Of a stretch of 64,000 nt of DNA, positions 8,340 through 19,529 are shown one piece after another. The DNA is taken from assembly GCF_014764705.1 (NCBI RefSeq), contig NZ_JACXXG010000010.1:62001-126000 (forward strand), in the 5' to 3' direction. Under the pieces are notes generated by a model. It was not told where the DNA came from. It worked only from the letters and a program-made list of their open reading frames with translations, and made no database searches. Position 1 is the stretch's first letter; the number at the start of each line of letters is the position of its first letter. The translations under genes and the position numbers were made by a program. The stretch comes from Stutzerimonas kunmingensis (GTDB taxonomy: Bacteria; Pseudomonadota; Gammaproteobacteria; Pseudomonadales; Pseudomonadaceae).

Positions 8340-9713
8340 CTAGACGGTATGCAGATACCAGTTGTACTCGAGGTCCGAGATCGAGTGTTCGAACTCGGCC
8401 AGTTCGCTTTCCTTGCAGGCGACGAAGATGTCGATGTAGTCCGGGCTGATGTAGCGCGCCATGATCTCGCTGTCGTCCAGCTCGCGCAGGGCGTCGCGCA
8501 GGTTGGTCGGCAGGCTCTGCTCGACTTGCTCGTAGGAGTTGCCCTCGATGGGGTCGTCCGGCTCGATCTTGTTGGTCAGGCCGTGGTGCACCCCGGCGAG
8601 GATGCCGGCGAGCAGCAAGTAGGGGTTGGCGTCGGCGCCGGCGACCCGATGTTCCACACGCACGGCGTCGGGGCTGTCGGTCGGCACGCGCAGCGCCACG
8701 GTGCGGTTGTCCATGCCCCAGCACGGCGCATTGGGCACGTAGAACTGGGCGCCGAAACGGCGATAGGAATTCACGTTGGGGCAGAGGAAGGCCATCGAGG
8801 CCGCCATGGTCTGCTGCAGGCCGCCGATGGCGTGACGCAGCGGCTCGCTGTCCAGCGGATTCTCTGTGGCGAATATGTTGTTGCCATTCTTGTCGAGCAG
8901 CGAGATGTGCACGTGCAGCCCGTTGCCGGCCTGGCCCGGATAGGGCTTGGCCATGAAGGTGGTGTCCATCTCGTGGTCGTAGGCGATGTTCTTGATCAGG
9001 CGCTTGAGCAGCACCGCGTAATCGCACGCCTTGATCGGATCGGCGACGTGATGCAGGTTGACCTCGAACTGCGCCGGGGCGCTTTCCTTGACGATGGCGT
9101 CGGCCGGAATGCCCTGTTCCTTGGCGCCTTCGAGAATGTCCTGCAGGCAATCGACGTACTCGTCGAGATCGTCGATCAGATAGACTTGGGTCGAGTGCGG
9201 GCGCTTGCCGGAGATCGGCGAGCGCGGTGGCTGCGGCCGGCCGTTGATGTTCTCCTGATCGATCAGATAGAACTCGAGCTCGAAGGCGGCGCAGATGGTC
9301 AGGCCCAGCTCGTCGAACTTGCTCACCACCTGGCGCAAGACCTCGCGCGGGTCGGCGAAGAAGGGGTCGCCGTCGCGCTCGTGCATGGTCATCAGCAGCT
9401 GCGCAGTGGGACGCTTCTGCCAGGGTTCCTTGCACAGCGTGTTGGGGATCGGGAAACAGGTGCGGTCGGAGTCGCCGATATCCATGCCAAGGCCGGTGCT
9501 TTCAACGGTGATTCCGTTGATGTCGAGGGCGAACAGCGAAGCGGGGAGGTTGATGCCCTTTTCGTAGACCTTGTGCAGGCTGGCGCGCTCGATGCGCTTG
9601 CCGCGCACGACTCCATTCATGTCGGTGATCAGCAGATCGACGTACTGAACCTCCGGATGTTCCTTGAGAAATGCGTTAGCTTCGTTGAGCTGAACGGCAC
9701 GCGGCGGGGCCAT
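8340..9713 (-). CDS. spuI: Gamma-glutamylpolyamine synthetase (glutamine synthetase family), SpuI-type
   Basis: The enzyme should ligate L-glutamate to putrescine or another polyamine at the cost of ATP, the first step of the gamma-glutamylated pathway in the cytoplasm. The 457-aa protein has the glutamine-synthetase beta-grasp domain at the N-terminus (YVDLLITDMNGVVRGKRI) and catalytic motifs FELEFYLID, ESAPAQFEVNLHH, GNGLHVHISLLDKNGNN, PNVNSYRRFG and RVEHRVAGADANPYL. Its sequence is recognisably closer to P. aeruginosa SpuI (PA0296) than to SpuB, which is encoded at 10743. It is transcribed away from spuA, so both share the regulatory region at 9714-9953. Confidence 0.9.
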   Translation of the reverse strand: MAPPRAVQLNEANAFLKEHPEVQYVDLLITDMNGVVRGKRIERASLHKVYEKGINLPASLFALDINGITVESTGLGMDIGDSDRTCFPIPNTLCKEPWQKRPTAQLLMTMHERDGDPFFADPREVLRQVVSKFDELGLTICAAFELEFYLIDQENINGRPQPPRSPISGKRPHSTQVYLIDDLDEYVDCLQDILEGAKEQGIPADAIVKESAPAQFEVNLHHVADPIKACDYAVLLKRLIKNIAYDHEMDTTFMAKPYPGQAGNGLHVHISLLDKNGNNIFATENPLDSEPLRHAIGGLQQTMAASMAFLCPNVNSYRRFGAQFYVPNAPCWGMDNRTVALRVPTDSPDAVRVEHRVAGADANPYLLLAGILAGVHHGLTNKIEPDDPIEGNSYEQVEQSLPTNLRDALRELDDSEIMARYISPDYIDIFVACKESELAEFEHSISDLEYNWYLHTV

Positions 9714-9848
9714 GATGAATTACCTTAATTGTTAAAAATTTCAATCATCAGATGCTTGTCTGGGAGTCAATCGAAAAGCCTGTTCACTGTCAATAGTAGC
9801 CCGCCAGCGCCCCATGAGTGCCCACAATGGGCCTTTTTTGGGGCATCT

Positions 9849-9876
9849 CCGGTGCGCTGAATCCATCGCGCACCGG
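9849..9876. promoter_or_regulatory. Perfect 9-bp inverted repeat in the spuI/spuA divergent region
   Basis: CCGGTGCGC (9849-9857) and GCGCACCGG (9868-9876) are perfect inverted copies with a 10-base spacer. They lie about 78 bases before the spuA start, between two divergent polyamine genes. This could be an operator for the spu regulator. A TATAAA at about 9899 might be a -10 element for spuA; no matching -35 is clear. Confidence 0.4.
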
Positions 9877-9953
9877 GCTAATGCTCGGGCTATTGTCTAT
9901 AAAAATGAACAAGACTACTCTCCGGTATGCCCCATTCGAACAACGAGTATCCC

Positions 9954-10700
9954 ATGCCTCGCAAGCCTCTGATCGGCGTTTCGGCCTGTACCAAGCAGAT
10001 CGGACATCACGGTTTCCACATCGCCGGTGACAAGTACCTGCGTGCCGCGGCGATTGCCGGTGTGCCGCTGGTGATTCCGGCGCTGGATGAGCTGATCGAC
10101 CCGGCGGCCCTGCTGGAGACCTTCGATGGCCTGCTGTTCACCGGCTCGCCGTCGAACGTCGAGCCACATCACTATGGCGGCCCGGCGAGCGAGACGGGCA
10201 CCCATCACGATCCGCTGCGCGACCGTCTCACTCTGCCGCTGATTCGCGCGGCTGTCGAGGCGGGCATCCCGGTGTTCGGCATCTGCCGTGGGTTTCAGGA
10301 AATGAACGTGGCCTTTGGCGGCAGCCTGCACCAGAAGGTTCACGAAGCCGGCCCGTATCAGGACCACCGCGAACGTCCGGACGATCCATTGGAGGTGCAG
10401 TATGGACTCAGCCATCCGCTGCACGTGCAGCCGGGCGGGCTACTCGAGCGGCTGGGCCTGCCGGCGCAGATCCAGGTCAACTCGGTGCATGGCCAGGGCG
10501 TCGAGCGGCTTGGAGCCGGTCTGCGCATCGAGGCGCTGGCGCCGGACGGACTGATCGAGGCGTTCTCTGTCGAGCAGGCGCGCAGCTTCGCCCTCGGCGT
10601 GCAGTGGCACCCGGAGTGGAAGGTTCACGAGCATCCGCATTATCTGACGCTGTTTCGCGGCTTCGCCGAAGCCTGCGAGGCGCGCGCCCGACAACGCTGA
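9954..10700 (+). CDS. spuA: Gamma-glutamyl-gamma-aminobutyrate hydrolase
   Basis: SpuA (PuuD-like) hydrolyses gamma-glutamyl-GABA to glutamate and GABA. The protein is 248 aa from the ATG at 9954 (MPRKPLIGVSACTKQIG); the frame is open nine codons further to 9927, but the conserved start of the family fits 9954. It is a class-I glutamine-amidotransferase fold: the catalytic cysteine is in IPVFGICRGFQEMNVAFGG and the partner histidine in LGVQWHPEWK near the C-terminus. It heads the plus-strand run spuA-spuB-spuC-spuDEFGH. Together with SpuI/SpuB and SpuC it completes the path from putrescine to GABA apart from an aldehyde dehydrogenase, which is not in the window. Confidence 0.9.
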   Translation: MPRKPLIGVSACTKQIGHHGFHIAGDKYLRAAAIAGVPLVIPALDELIDPAALLETFDGLLFTGSPSNVEPHHYGGPASETGTHHDPLRDRLTLPLIRAAVEAGIPVFGICRGFQEMNVAFGGSLHQKVHEAGPYQDHRERPDDPLEVQYGLSHPLHVQPGGLLERLGLPAQIQVNSVHGQGVERLGAGLRIEALAPDGLIEAFSVEQARSFALGVQWHPEWKVHEHPHYLTLFRGFAEACEARARQR

Positions 10701-10742
10701 CGGCCGACCCAGGCGGCCCTCCCCAGCAACCCCGAGGTCAAC

Positions 10743-12101
10743 ATGAGTATCCAACTCGACCAGCTCACCGGCTGGCTGAAAGAACACAAGATCACCGAAG
10801 TGGAATGCCTGATCAGCGACCTGACCGGGATCGCCCGCGGCAAGATTTCACCAACCAACAAGTTCCTCGGCGAGAAAGGCATGCGCTTGCCGGAAAGCGT
10901 GTTGCTGCAGACCGTTACCGGCGATTACGTCGAGGACGATATCTACTACGAGCTGCTCGATCCAGCCGACATCGACATGTTCTGCCGCCCTGACCCGAAC
11001 GCCGTATTTCTCGTGCCCTGGGCCATCGAGCCCACCGCCCAGGTGATCCACGACACCTACGACAAGATGGGCAATCCCATCGAACTGTCGCCGCGCAACA
11101 TCTTGAAGCGCGTGTTGAAGATGTACGCCGACCGTGGCTGGCAGCCCATCGTCGCGCCGGAGATGGAGTTCTACCTGACCAAGCGCTGTGAGGACCCGGA
11201 CCTGCCGTTCCAGCCGCCGATCGGCCGCTCAGGCCGCCAAGAAACCGGCCGCCAGTCGTTCTCCATCGACGCCGCCAACGAGTTCGATCCGCTGTTCGAG
11301 GACATGTACGACTGGTGCGAAGCGCAGGGCCTGGATCTGGACACCCTGATCCACGAGGAAGGCACCGCGCAGATGGAGATCAACTTCCGTCACGGCGAAG
11401 CACTGCACCTGGCCGACCAGATCCTGGTGTTCAAGCGCACCATGCGCGAGGCGGCGCTCAAGCACAACGTTGCCGCCACCTTCATGGCCAAGCCGATGAC
11501 CGGCGAGCCAGGCAGCGCGATGCACCTGCACCAGAGCGTCATCGACCTCAAGACCGGGCGCAACATCTTCTCCAGTGAAGACGGCTCCATGAGCCAGCTG
11601 TTCCTGCACCACGTCGGCGGCCTGCAGAAGTACATCCCCGAGCTGCTGCCGATGTTCGCGCCGAACGTCAATTCGTTCCGCCGCTTCCTGCCCGACACCT
11701 CGGCGCCGGTAAACGTCGAGTGGGGTGAGGAGAACCGCACCGTGGGCCTGCGCGTGCCGGACTCCGACCCGCAGAACCGCCGCGTCGAGAACCGCCTCGC
11801 GGGCGCCGACGCCAACCCCTACCTGGCCATCGCCGCGAGCCTCCTGTCCGGCTATATCGGTATGGTCGAGCAGCTGCCACCGAGCCAACCGGTCAAGGGC
11901 CGTGGCTATGAACGGCGCAACCTGCGCCTGCCGCTGACCCTGGAAGCAGCGCTGGAGAGGATGGAAACCTGTCGCGAGCTGGAGAAATACCTGAGCCCGA
12001 AATTCATAACCGGCTACGTCGCGGTCAAGCGCGCCGAGCAGGAGAACTACCACCGCGTGATCAGCTCTTGGGAGCGGGAATTCCTGATGCTGTCGGTGTA
12101 G
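10743..12101 (+). CDS. spuB: Gamma-glutamylputrescine synthetase (glutamine synthetase family), SpuB-type
   Basis: This 452-aa paralogue of spuI should also attach glutamate to a polyamine. Motifs are ECLISDLTGIARGKI at the N-terminus, APEMEFYLTKRCEDP, HEEGTAQMEINFRHG, GSAMHLHQSV, PNVNSFRRFLPDTSAPV and RVENRLAGADANPYL. It differs clearly from SpuI in the N-terminal third, so the two probably favour different amines; P. aeruginosa also keeps both. The start has a good ribosome site region (CCCCGAGG) before the ATG. It lies 42 bases after spuA and 86 before spuC, in one transcriptional direction. Confidence 0.9.
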   Translation: MSIQLDQLTGWLKEHKITEVECLISDLTGIARGKISPTNKFLGEKGMRLPESVLLQTVTGDYVEDDIYYELLDPADIDMFCRPDPNAVFLVPWAIEPTAQVIHDTYDKMGNPIELSPRNILKRVLKMYADRGWQPIVAPEMEFYLTKRCEDPDLPFQPPIGRSGRQETGRQSFSIDAANEFDPLFEDMYDWCEAQGLDLDTLIHEEGTAQMEINFRHGEALHLADQILVFKRTMREAALKHNVAATFMAKPMTGEPGSAMHLHQSVIDLKTGRNIFSSEDGSMSQLFLHHVGGLQKYIPELLPMFAPNVNSFRRFLPDTSAPVNVEWGEENRTVGLRVPDSDPQNRRVENRLAGADANPYLAIAASLLSGYIGMVEQLPPSQPVKGRGYERRNLRLPLTLEAALERMETCRELEKYLSPKFITGYVAVKRAEQENYHRVISSWEREFLMLSV

Positions 12102-12123
12102 GGCCGCTTCCGCCGGAGCCGGT

Positions 12124-12155
12124 CGTAGGGTGGATGACGCTTTTCTCGTCCACCG
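12124..12155. repeat. Dispersed GTAGGGTGGAT-type imperfect palindrome, copy 1
   Basis: The spuB-spuC gap holds CGTAGGGTGGATGACGC, then a few bases, then TCGTCCACCG. The ends are inverted copies of each other (GGTGGA / TCCACC). A related sequence lies at 19411-19440, so this is a dispersed intergenic repeat rather than a gene-specific site. Confidence 0.5.
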
Positions 12156-12187
12156 AACATGCACGAACTTTTATCGAGAGGTGACTG

Positions 12188-13546
12188 ATGAGCGATTCGC
12201 AAACCCTGCACTGGCAAGCGCTGAGCCGCGACCATCATCTGCCGCCGTTCACCGATTACAAGGCGCTGAACGCCAAAGGCACGCGCATCATCACCAAGGC
12301 GTCAGGCGTCTATCTGTGGGACAGCGAAGGCCACAAGATCCTCGACGCCATGGCCGGGCTCTGGTGCGTCAACCTGGGCTATGGCCGCGAGGAGCTGGTC
12401 GAGGCCGCGACCAGGCAGATGCGCGAGCTGCCGTACTACAACCTGTTCTTCCAGACCGCTCACCCGCCGGCCGTGGCGCTGGCCAAGGCGATTGCCGACA
12501 TCGCGCCGGCCGGGATGAACCACGTGTTCTTCACCGGCTCCGGCTCGGAGGCCAACGACACCGTGCTGCGCATGGTGCGCCATTACTGGGCGATCAAGGG
12601 CCAGCCGGCGAAGAAGGTGGTCATCGGCCGCTGGAATGGCTATCACGGCTCGACCATCGCCGGCGCCAGCCTCGGTGGCATGAAGGCCATGCACGAGCAG
12701 GGCGACGGCCCGATCCCCGGCATCGAGCATATCGACCAGCCCTACTGGTTCGGCGAGGGCGGCGACATGAGCCCGGAAGAGTTCGGCGTGCGCATCGCCG
12801 ACCAGCTGGAGCAGAAGATCCTCGAGGTCGGCGAGGACAAGGTCGCCGCCTTCATCGCCGAACCGATCCAGGGCGCCGGCGGCGTGATCATCCCACCCGA
12901 GAGCTACTGGCCGCGGGTCAAGGAAATCCTTGCGCGCTACGACATCCTCTTCATCGCCGACGAGGTCATCTGCGGCTTCGGCCGTACCGGTGAGTGGTTC
13001 GGTAGCGACTACTACGGCCTCGAGCCGGACCTGATGCCGATCGCCAAGGGCCTGACCTCAGGCTACATCCCCATGGGCGGCGTGGTGGTGCGCGACGAAG
13101 TGGTGCACACGCTAAACGAAGGCGGCGAGTTCTATCACGGCTTCACCTACTCGGGACACCCGGTGGCCGCCGCGGTGGCACTGGAAAACATCCGCATCCT
13201 GCGCGAGGAGAAGATCGTCGAGCGTGTGAAAACGAAGACGGCACCCTATTTGCAGTCTCGCTGGCAGGAGCTGCTCGAGCATCCGCTGGTAGGCGAGGCG
13301 CGTGGCGTCGGCCTGCTCGGCGCGCTCGAGTTAGTGAAGAACAAGAAGACCCGCGAACGCTTTGCCGATCCCGGCGTGGGCATGCTCTGTCGCGAGCACT
13401 GCTTCCGCAACGGCCTGGTGATGCGTGCGGTTGGCGACACCATGATCATCTCGCCGCCGCTGGTGATCAGCGAAGAGCAGATCGACGAGCTGGTCGGCAA
13501 GGTGCGGTTGTGCCTCGATGCCACGGCCAAGGATGCGCTGGGTTGA
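12188..13546 (+). CDS. spuC: Putrescine-pyruvate aminotransferase
   Basis: SpuC is a class-III PLP-dependent aminotransferase that moves an amino group from putrescine (or its derivative) to pyruvate. The 452-aa protein shows [20 protein letters not shown], the phosphate-binding [46 protein letters not shown] and the PLP lysine Lys287 in [10 protein letters not shown]. Length fits the omega-transaminase family. The spacing of 86 bases after spuB includes a dispersed repeat. An AGAGGTG ribosome site precedes the ATG. Annotation as a taurine- or beta-alanine-pyruvate aminotransferase would fit the fold, but the neighbours decide for SpuC. Confidence 0.92.
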   Translation: MSDSQTLHWQALSRDHHLPPFTDYKALNAKGTRIITKASGVYLWDSEGHKILDAMAGLWCVNLGYGREELVEAATRQMRELPYYNLFFQTAHPPAVALAKAIADIAPAGMNHVFFTGSGSEANDTVLRMVRHYWAIKGQPAKKVVIGRWNGYHGSTIAGASLGGMKAMHEQGDGPIPGIEHIDQPYWFGEGGDMSPEEFGVRIADQLEQKILEVGEDKVAAFIAEPIQGAGGVIIPPESYWPRVKEILARYDILFIADEVICGFGRTGEWFGSDYYGLEPDLMPIAKGLTSGYIPMGGVVVRDEVVHTLNEGGEFYHGFTYSGHPVAAAVALENIRILREEKIVERVKTKTAPYLQSRWQELLEHPLVGEARGVGLLGALELVKNKKTRERFADPGVGMLCREHCFRNGLVMRAVGDTMIISPPLVISEEQIDELVGKVRLCLDATAKDALG

Positions 13547-14860
<1,314 letters not shown>

Positions 14861-14989
14861 TACGACCGATCCGTTGCCGGGCCGCATGGAGCATGCGTAC
14901 CGGCACCGGAGCCCGGTTGAGCGCAGCTCGTCGCGTAGCCACGTTCCCTGTCTTTTGTGATGCACCGACATTTGCATCAAATCTGTTGA

Positions 14990-16153
<1,164 letters not shown>

Positions 16154-16304
16154 ATTCCATGGTCTGTTCCCGTTTCGTCTGCGGCATTGCCGGTGACGAA
16201 TCGGAACCGGCCGATCGGGAGCATGTCAGGCGACGCGCTCTCTGCAACGACCATTAGATCCCCGGCCCAGGCCGGCCAACCTTTTTCATTTCGGGAGTTC
16301 GCGC

Positions 16305-17456
16305 ATGGCCGTTGCCTCCAGCGCCTACAAGAAAGCCCTCAGTGGCGAAAGCAAGAACAAGCAGGTGCTGCTGAAGATCGACCGCGTCACCAAGAAGTTC
16401 GACGAAACGGTGGCGGTCGATGATGTCTCGCTGAGCATCCATCAGGGCGAAATCTTCGCCCTGCTCGGTGGCTCGGGTTCGGGCAAGTCGACCTTGCTGC
16501 GCATGCTCGCCGGCTTCGAGCGGCCCACCGAGGGGCGCATCTTCCTCGATGGCCAGGACATCACCGACATGCCGCCCTACGAGCGGCCGATCAACATGAT
16601 GTTCCAGTCCTACGCCCTGTTCCCGCACATGACGGTGGAGCAGAACATCGCCTTCGGCCTGAAGCAGGATGGCCTGCCGAAACAGGAAGTCGAGGCGCGG
16701 GTGAAGGAGATGCTCGGCCTGGTGCAGATGACCCAGTACGCCAAACGCAAGCCGCATCAGCTGTCGGGCGGGCAGCGCCAGCGCGTCGCCCTGGCGCGTT
16801 CGCTGGCCAAGCGGCCGAAGCTGCTGCTGCTCGATGAGCCCATGGGCGCGCTGGACAAGAAACTGCGCTCGCAGATGCAGCTTGAGTTGGTGCAGATCAT
16901 CGAGCGCGTCGGCGTGACCTGCGTGATGGTGACCCACGACCAGGAAGAGGCCATGACCATGGCCGAACGCATCGCCATCATGCATCTGGGCTGGATCGCC
17001 CAGGTCGGCAGCCCGATGGACATCTACGAGACCCCGGCGAGCCGCCTGGTTTGCGAGTTCATCGGCAACGTCAACCTGTTCGACGGCGAGCTGATCGAGG
17101 ACATGGGCGACCACGCCGTCATCGCCAGCCCAGGCCTTGAGAACCCGATCTACGTCGGCCACGGCATCAGTACCCGCGCGCAGGACAAACAGATCACCTA
17201 CGCGATCCGCCCGGAAAAGCTGCTGATCGGCACCGAACTGCCGGAACTGGAGCGCCCCGGCTACAACTGGGCCAAAGGCGTCGTGCACGACATCGCCTAT
17301 CTTGGCGGCCACTCGGTGTACTACATCAAGCTGCCGTCCGGCGGTGTGCTGCAGGCCTTCATGGCCAACGCCGAACGTCACGTGAAGCTGCCGACCTGGG
17401 AGGAAGAGGTGTACGTGTACTGGTGGGATGACAGCGGCGTGGTGTTGCAGGCATGA
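16305..17456 (+). CDS. spuF: Polyamine ABC transporter ATP-binding protein
   Basis: SpuF (PotG-like) powers putrescine/spermidine import from the inner face of the membrane. The 383-aa protein has Walker A GGSGSGKS (about 55-62), Q-loop FQSYALFPHMTV, signature LSGGQRQRVALARS (about 152) and Walker B LLLLDEPMGAL (about 174-184), followed by VTHDQEEAMTMAERI. The last 130 residues form the TOBE regulatory domain (GYNWAKGVVHDIAYLGGHS). The stop overlaps the spuG start by four bases, so translation of the two is coupled. Confidence 0.95.
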   Translation: MAVASSAYKKALSGESKNKQVLLKIDRVTKKFDETVAVDDVSLSIHQGEIFALLGGSGSGKSTLLRMLAGFERPTEGRIFLDGQDITDMPPYERPINMMFQSYALFPHMTVEQNIAFGLKQDGLPKQEVEARVKEMLGLVQMTQYAKRKPHQLSGGQRQRVALARSLAKRPKLLLLDEPMGALDKKLRSQMQLELVQIIERVGVTCVMVTHDQEEAMTMAERIAIMHLGWIAQVGSPMDIYETPASRLVCEFIGNVNLFDGELIEDMGDHAVIASPGLENPIYVGHGISTRAQDKQITYAIRPEKLLIGTELPELERPGYNWAKGVVHDIAYLGGHSVYYIKLPSGGVLQAFMANAERHVKLPTWEEEVYVYWWDDSGVVLQA

Positions 17457-18349
17457 AGCGCTCGCCCCTGAATACCGGGCGCCGACTGGTCATCAGCGTG
17501 CCCTTCCTGTGGCTGATGCTGTTCTTTCTGCTGCCCTTCGCCATCGTCCTGAAGATCAGCTTTGCCGAAGCGGATGTGGCCATTCCGCCGTACACCGACA
17601 TCTTCGCCTACGCCGACCAGCAGCTGCAGGTGCTGATCAACCTGGGCAACTACATCTTCCTCAGCGAAGACGAACTGTATCTGGCGGCCTATCTGGGCTC
17701 GCTGAAGATTGCCTTATTCAGCACGCTGCTCTGCCTGCTGATCGGCTATCCGATGGCCTACGCCATTGCCCGTGCGCGCAAGGATCTGCAGACGGTTCTG
17801 CTGCTGCTGATCATGATGCCGACCTGGACCGCCATCTTGATTCGCGTCTACGCCTGGATGGGCATCCTCAGCAGCAACGGCATCCTCAACGGACTGTTGC
17901 AGGGTCTCGGCCTGATCGACGCGCCGCTGCAGATTCTGAACACCGATACGGCGGTGTATATCGGCGTGGTCTACTCATACCTTCCGTTCATGATCCTGCC
18001 GCTCTACGCCAACCTGGTGAAGCATGACCCGAGCCTGCTCGAGGCGGCTTCCGATCTCGGCGCGCGCAACCTCACCAGCTTCTGGAAGATCACCGTGCCG
18101 CTGTCGAAGAACGGCATCATCGCCGGCTGCATGCTGGTGTTCATTCCGGTGGTGGGTGAATTCGTCATCCCCGAGCTGCTCGGCGGTCCGGAGACGCTGA
18201 TGATCGGCAAGGTGCTCTGGCAGGAATTCTTCAACAACCGTGACTGGCCGGTGGCCTCGGCGCTGGCGGTGGTGATGCTGGCGATCCTGCTGGTGCCGAT
18301 CATCCTGTTCAACCGGAACCAGGCGAAAGAGCTGGAGGGCAAGCTATGA
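17453..18349 (+). CDS. spuG: Polyamine ABC transporter permease, PotH-like
   Basis: SpuG is one of the two membrane channel subunits. The 298-aa protein has about six transmembrane segments, beginning with VPFLWLMLFFLLPFAIVLKI, and the cytoplasmic EAA loop EAASDLGARNLTSFWKITVP that contacts SpuF. It ends in AKELEGKL. The stop codon TGA overlaps an ATG (ATGA) that opens a 27-codon reading frame ending in a copy of this same tail, after which spuH begins. Confidence 0.93.
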   Translation: MKRSPLNTGRRLVISVPFLWLMLFFLLPFAIVLKISFAEADVAIPPYTDIFAYADQQLQVLINLGNYIFLSEDELYLAAYLGSLKIALFSTLLCLLIGYPMAYAIARARKDLQTVLLLLIMMPTWTAILIRVYAWMGILSSNGILNGLLQGLGLIDAPLQILNTDTAVYIGVVYSYLPFMILPLYANLVKHDPSLLEAASDLGARNLTSFWKITVPLSKNGIIAGCMLVFIPVVGEFVIPELLGGPETLMIGKVLWQEFFNNRDWPVASALAVVMLAILLVPIILFNRNQAKELEGKL

Positions 18350-18429
18350 CCTACCCAACTCGCTGTCTGTCCTGTTCAACCGGCTCTTCATTCACAAGCA
18401 TGGCCAAGGAACTGGAGGGCAAGCTATGA
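18346..18429 (+). CDS. 27-codon translationally coupled mini-ORF between spuG and spuH
   Basis: An ATG at 18346 overlaps the spuG stop (ATGA) and opens a frame of 27 codons whose own stop overlaps the spuH ATG at 18426 in the same ATGA arrangement. The encoded peptide ends MAKELEGKL, matching the SpuG C-terminus AKELEGKL, and the DNA around 18371 repeats CTGTTCAACCGG found at 18307. It therefore looks like a partial tandem duplication of the spuG 3' end that kept the reading frame and coupling. Whether the peptide is made or useful is unknown; its likely effect is to pass ribosomes from spuG to spuH. Confidence 0.5.
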   Translation: MTYPTRCLSCSTGSSFTSMAKELEGKL

Positions 18430-19328
18430 AACGCTGGAGCTTTTCCAACCTGATCCTGGTGCTCGGGCTGCTGTTCATCTACCTGCCGATGGTCATCCTG
18501 GTCGTCTACTCGTTCAATGCCTCGCGGCTGGTGACGGTGTGGGGTGGCTGGTCGCTGAAATGGTACGCCGGCCTGCTCGACAACTCCCAGTTGATGGGCG
18601 CGGTAATGCGCTCGCTGGAAGTCGCGGCCTATACCGCGATTGCCGCGGTGGCTCTGGGCACGATGGCGGCTTTCGTCCTCACCCGTATCCCGGTGTTCCG
18701 CGGCCGTACGCTGTTCGGTGGCCTGGTCACCGCGCCGCTGGTGATGCCGGAAGTGATCACCGGTCTGTCCCTGCTGCTGCTGTTCGTCGCCATGGCGCAA
18801 CTGATCGGCTGGCCGGCGCAACGCGGGCTGGTGACCATCTGGATCGCCCACACCACGTTCTGCTCGGCCTACGTCGCGGTAGTGGTGATGGCGCGCCTGC
18901 GCGAGCTGGACCTGTCCATCGAGGAAGCGGCGATGGACCTCGGAGCGCGGCCGTGGAAGGTGTTCTTCCTGATCACCATGCCGATGATCGCGCCCTCGCT
19001 GGCGGCCGGCGGCATGCTCTCCTTTGCCCTCTCGCTGGACGATCTGGTACTGGCCAGCTTCGTCTCCGGGCCGGGCTCGACCACCTTGCCGATGGAGATC
19101 TTTTCCGCCGTGCGCCTGGGCGTGAAGCCGGAGATCAACGCGGTGGCGAGTCTGATCCTGCTCAGCGTGTCGCTGGCTACCTTTCTCGCCTGGTACCTCA
19201 GCCGCCGTGCCGAGAAGCGCCGTATTCGCGCGATGCAGCAGGCGATGGATGAGACCGCTGGCAATCCCACCTGGCGTCAGGTGATCGACAGCCGCAAGGT
19301 GCTGGTGCCGCCCTCGGCGCATACCTGA
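18426..19328 (+). CDS. spuH: Polyamine ABC transporter permease, PotI-like
   Basis: SpuH is the second channel subunit of the putrescine/spermidine importer. The 300-aa protein has about six hydrophobic segments (first one LILVLGLLFIYLPMVILVVY) and the EAA loop EEAAMDLGARPWKVFFLIT. The C-terminus is basic (RRAEKRRIRAMQQ). It closes the operon; a strong terminator follows 18 bases after the stop. An AGGGCAAGCT stretch before the ATG is a weak ribosome site, in line with coupled translation from the mini-ORF. Confidence 0.93.
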   Translation: MKRWSFSNLILVLGLLFIYLPMVILVVYSFNASRLVTVWGGWSLKWYAGLLDNSQLMGAVMRSLEVAAYTAIAAVALGTMAAFVLTRIPVFRGRTLFGGLVTAPLVMPEVITGLSLLLLFVAMAQLIGWPAQRGLVTIWIAHTTFCSAYVAVVVMARLRELDLSIEEAAMDLGARPWKVFFLITMPMIAPSLAAGGMLSFALSLDDLVLASFVSGPGSTTLPMEIFSAVRLGVKPEINAVASLILLSVSLATFLAWYLSRRAEKRRIRAMQQAMDETAGNPTWRQVIDSRKVLVPPSAHT

Positions 19329-19346
19329 TGATGGTTTGAACAGCAA

Positions 19347-19382
19347 AAACGAAAAGGGCGCATTGATGCGCCCTTTTCGTTT
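19347..19382 (+). terminator. Rho-independent terminator after spuH
   Basis: A perfect 16-bp stem (19347-19362 with 19367-19382) around the loop TTGA contains a GGGCGC/GCGCCC core flanked by A- and T-rich arms, the classic intrinsic terminator form. It ends the spu operon and could also work toward the convergent nnrS side. Confidence 0.88.
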
Positions 19383-19410
19383 CAGATGGTTTGTCCCCTG
19401 CCGCAGAGCG

Positions 19411-19440
19411 GTAGGGTGAATAACGCGAAGCTTATCCACC
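19411..19440. repeat. Dispersed GTAGGGTGAATAACG-type palindrome, copy 2
   Basis: GTAGGGTGAATAACGCGAAG followed by CTTATCCACC is a second copy of the intergenic repeat seen at 12124. The arms GGTG.ATAA and TTATCCACC are near-inverted copies. It lies between spuH and the convergent nnrS. Confidence 0.5.
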
Positions 19441-19529
19441 GCCGCGCCTTCTCCGTCGCCGAGTCCGCATTCACGGCTCGGTTGTCTGTTCGCCTGCAAC
19501 GAATATCGCGTCCAGTTGCCGATCACCGC

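Noticed and set aside
8266-9435. Long N-terminal extension of the aguR frame through spuI
   Set aside because: The TetR domain begins right after the ATG at 8265, and the extension is low-complexity shadow of spuI.
8070-9728. 552-aa plus-strand frame opposite aguR and spuI
   Set aside because: It lies wholly antisense to two well-supported genes and shows no family motifs.
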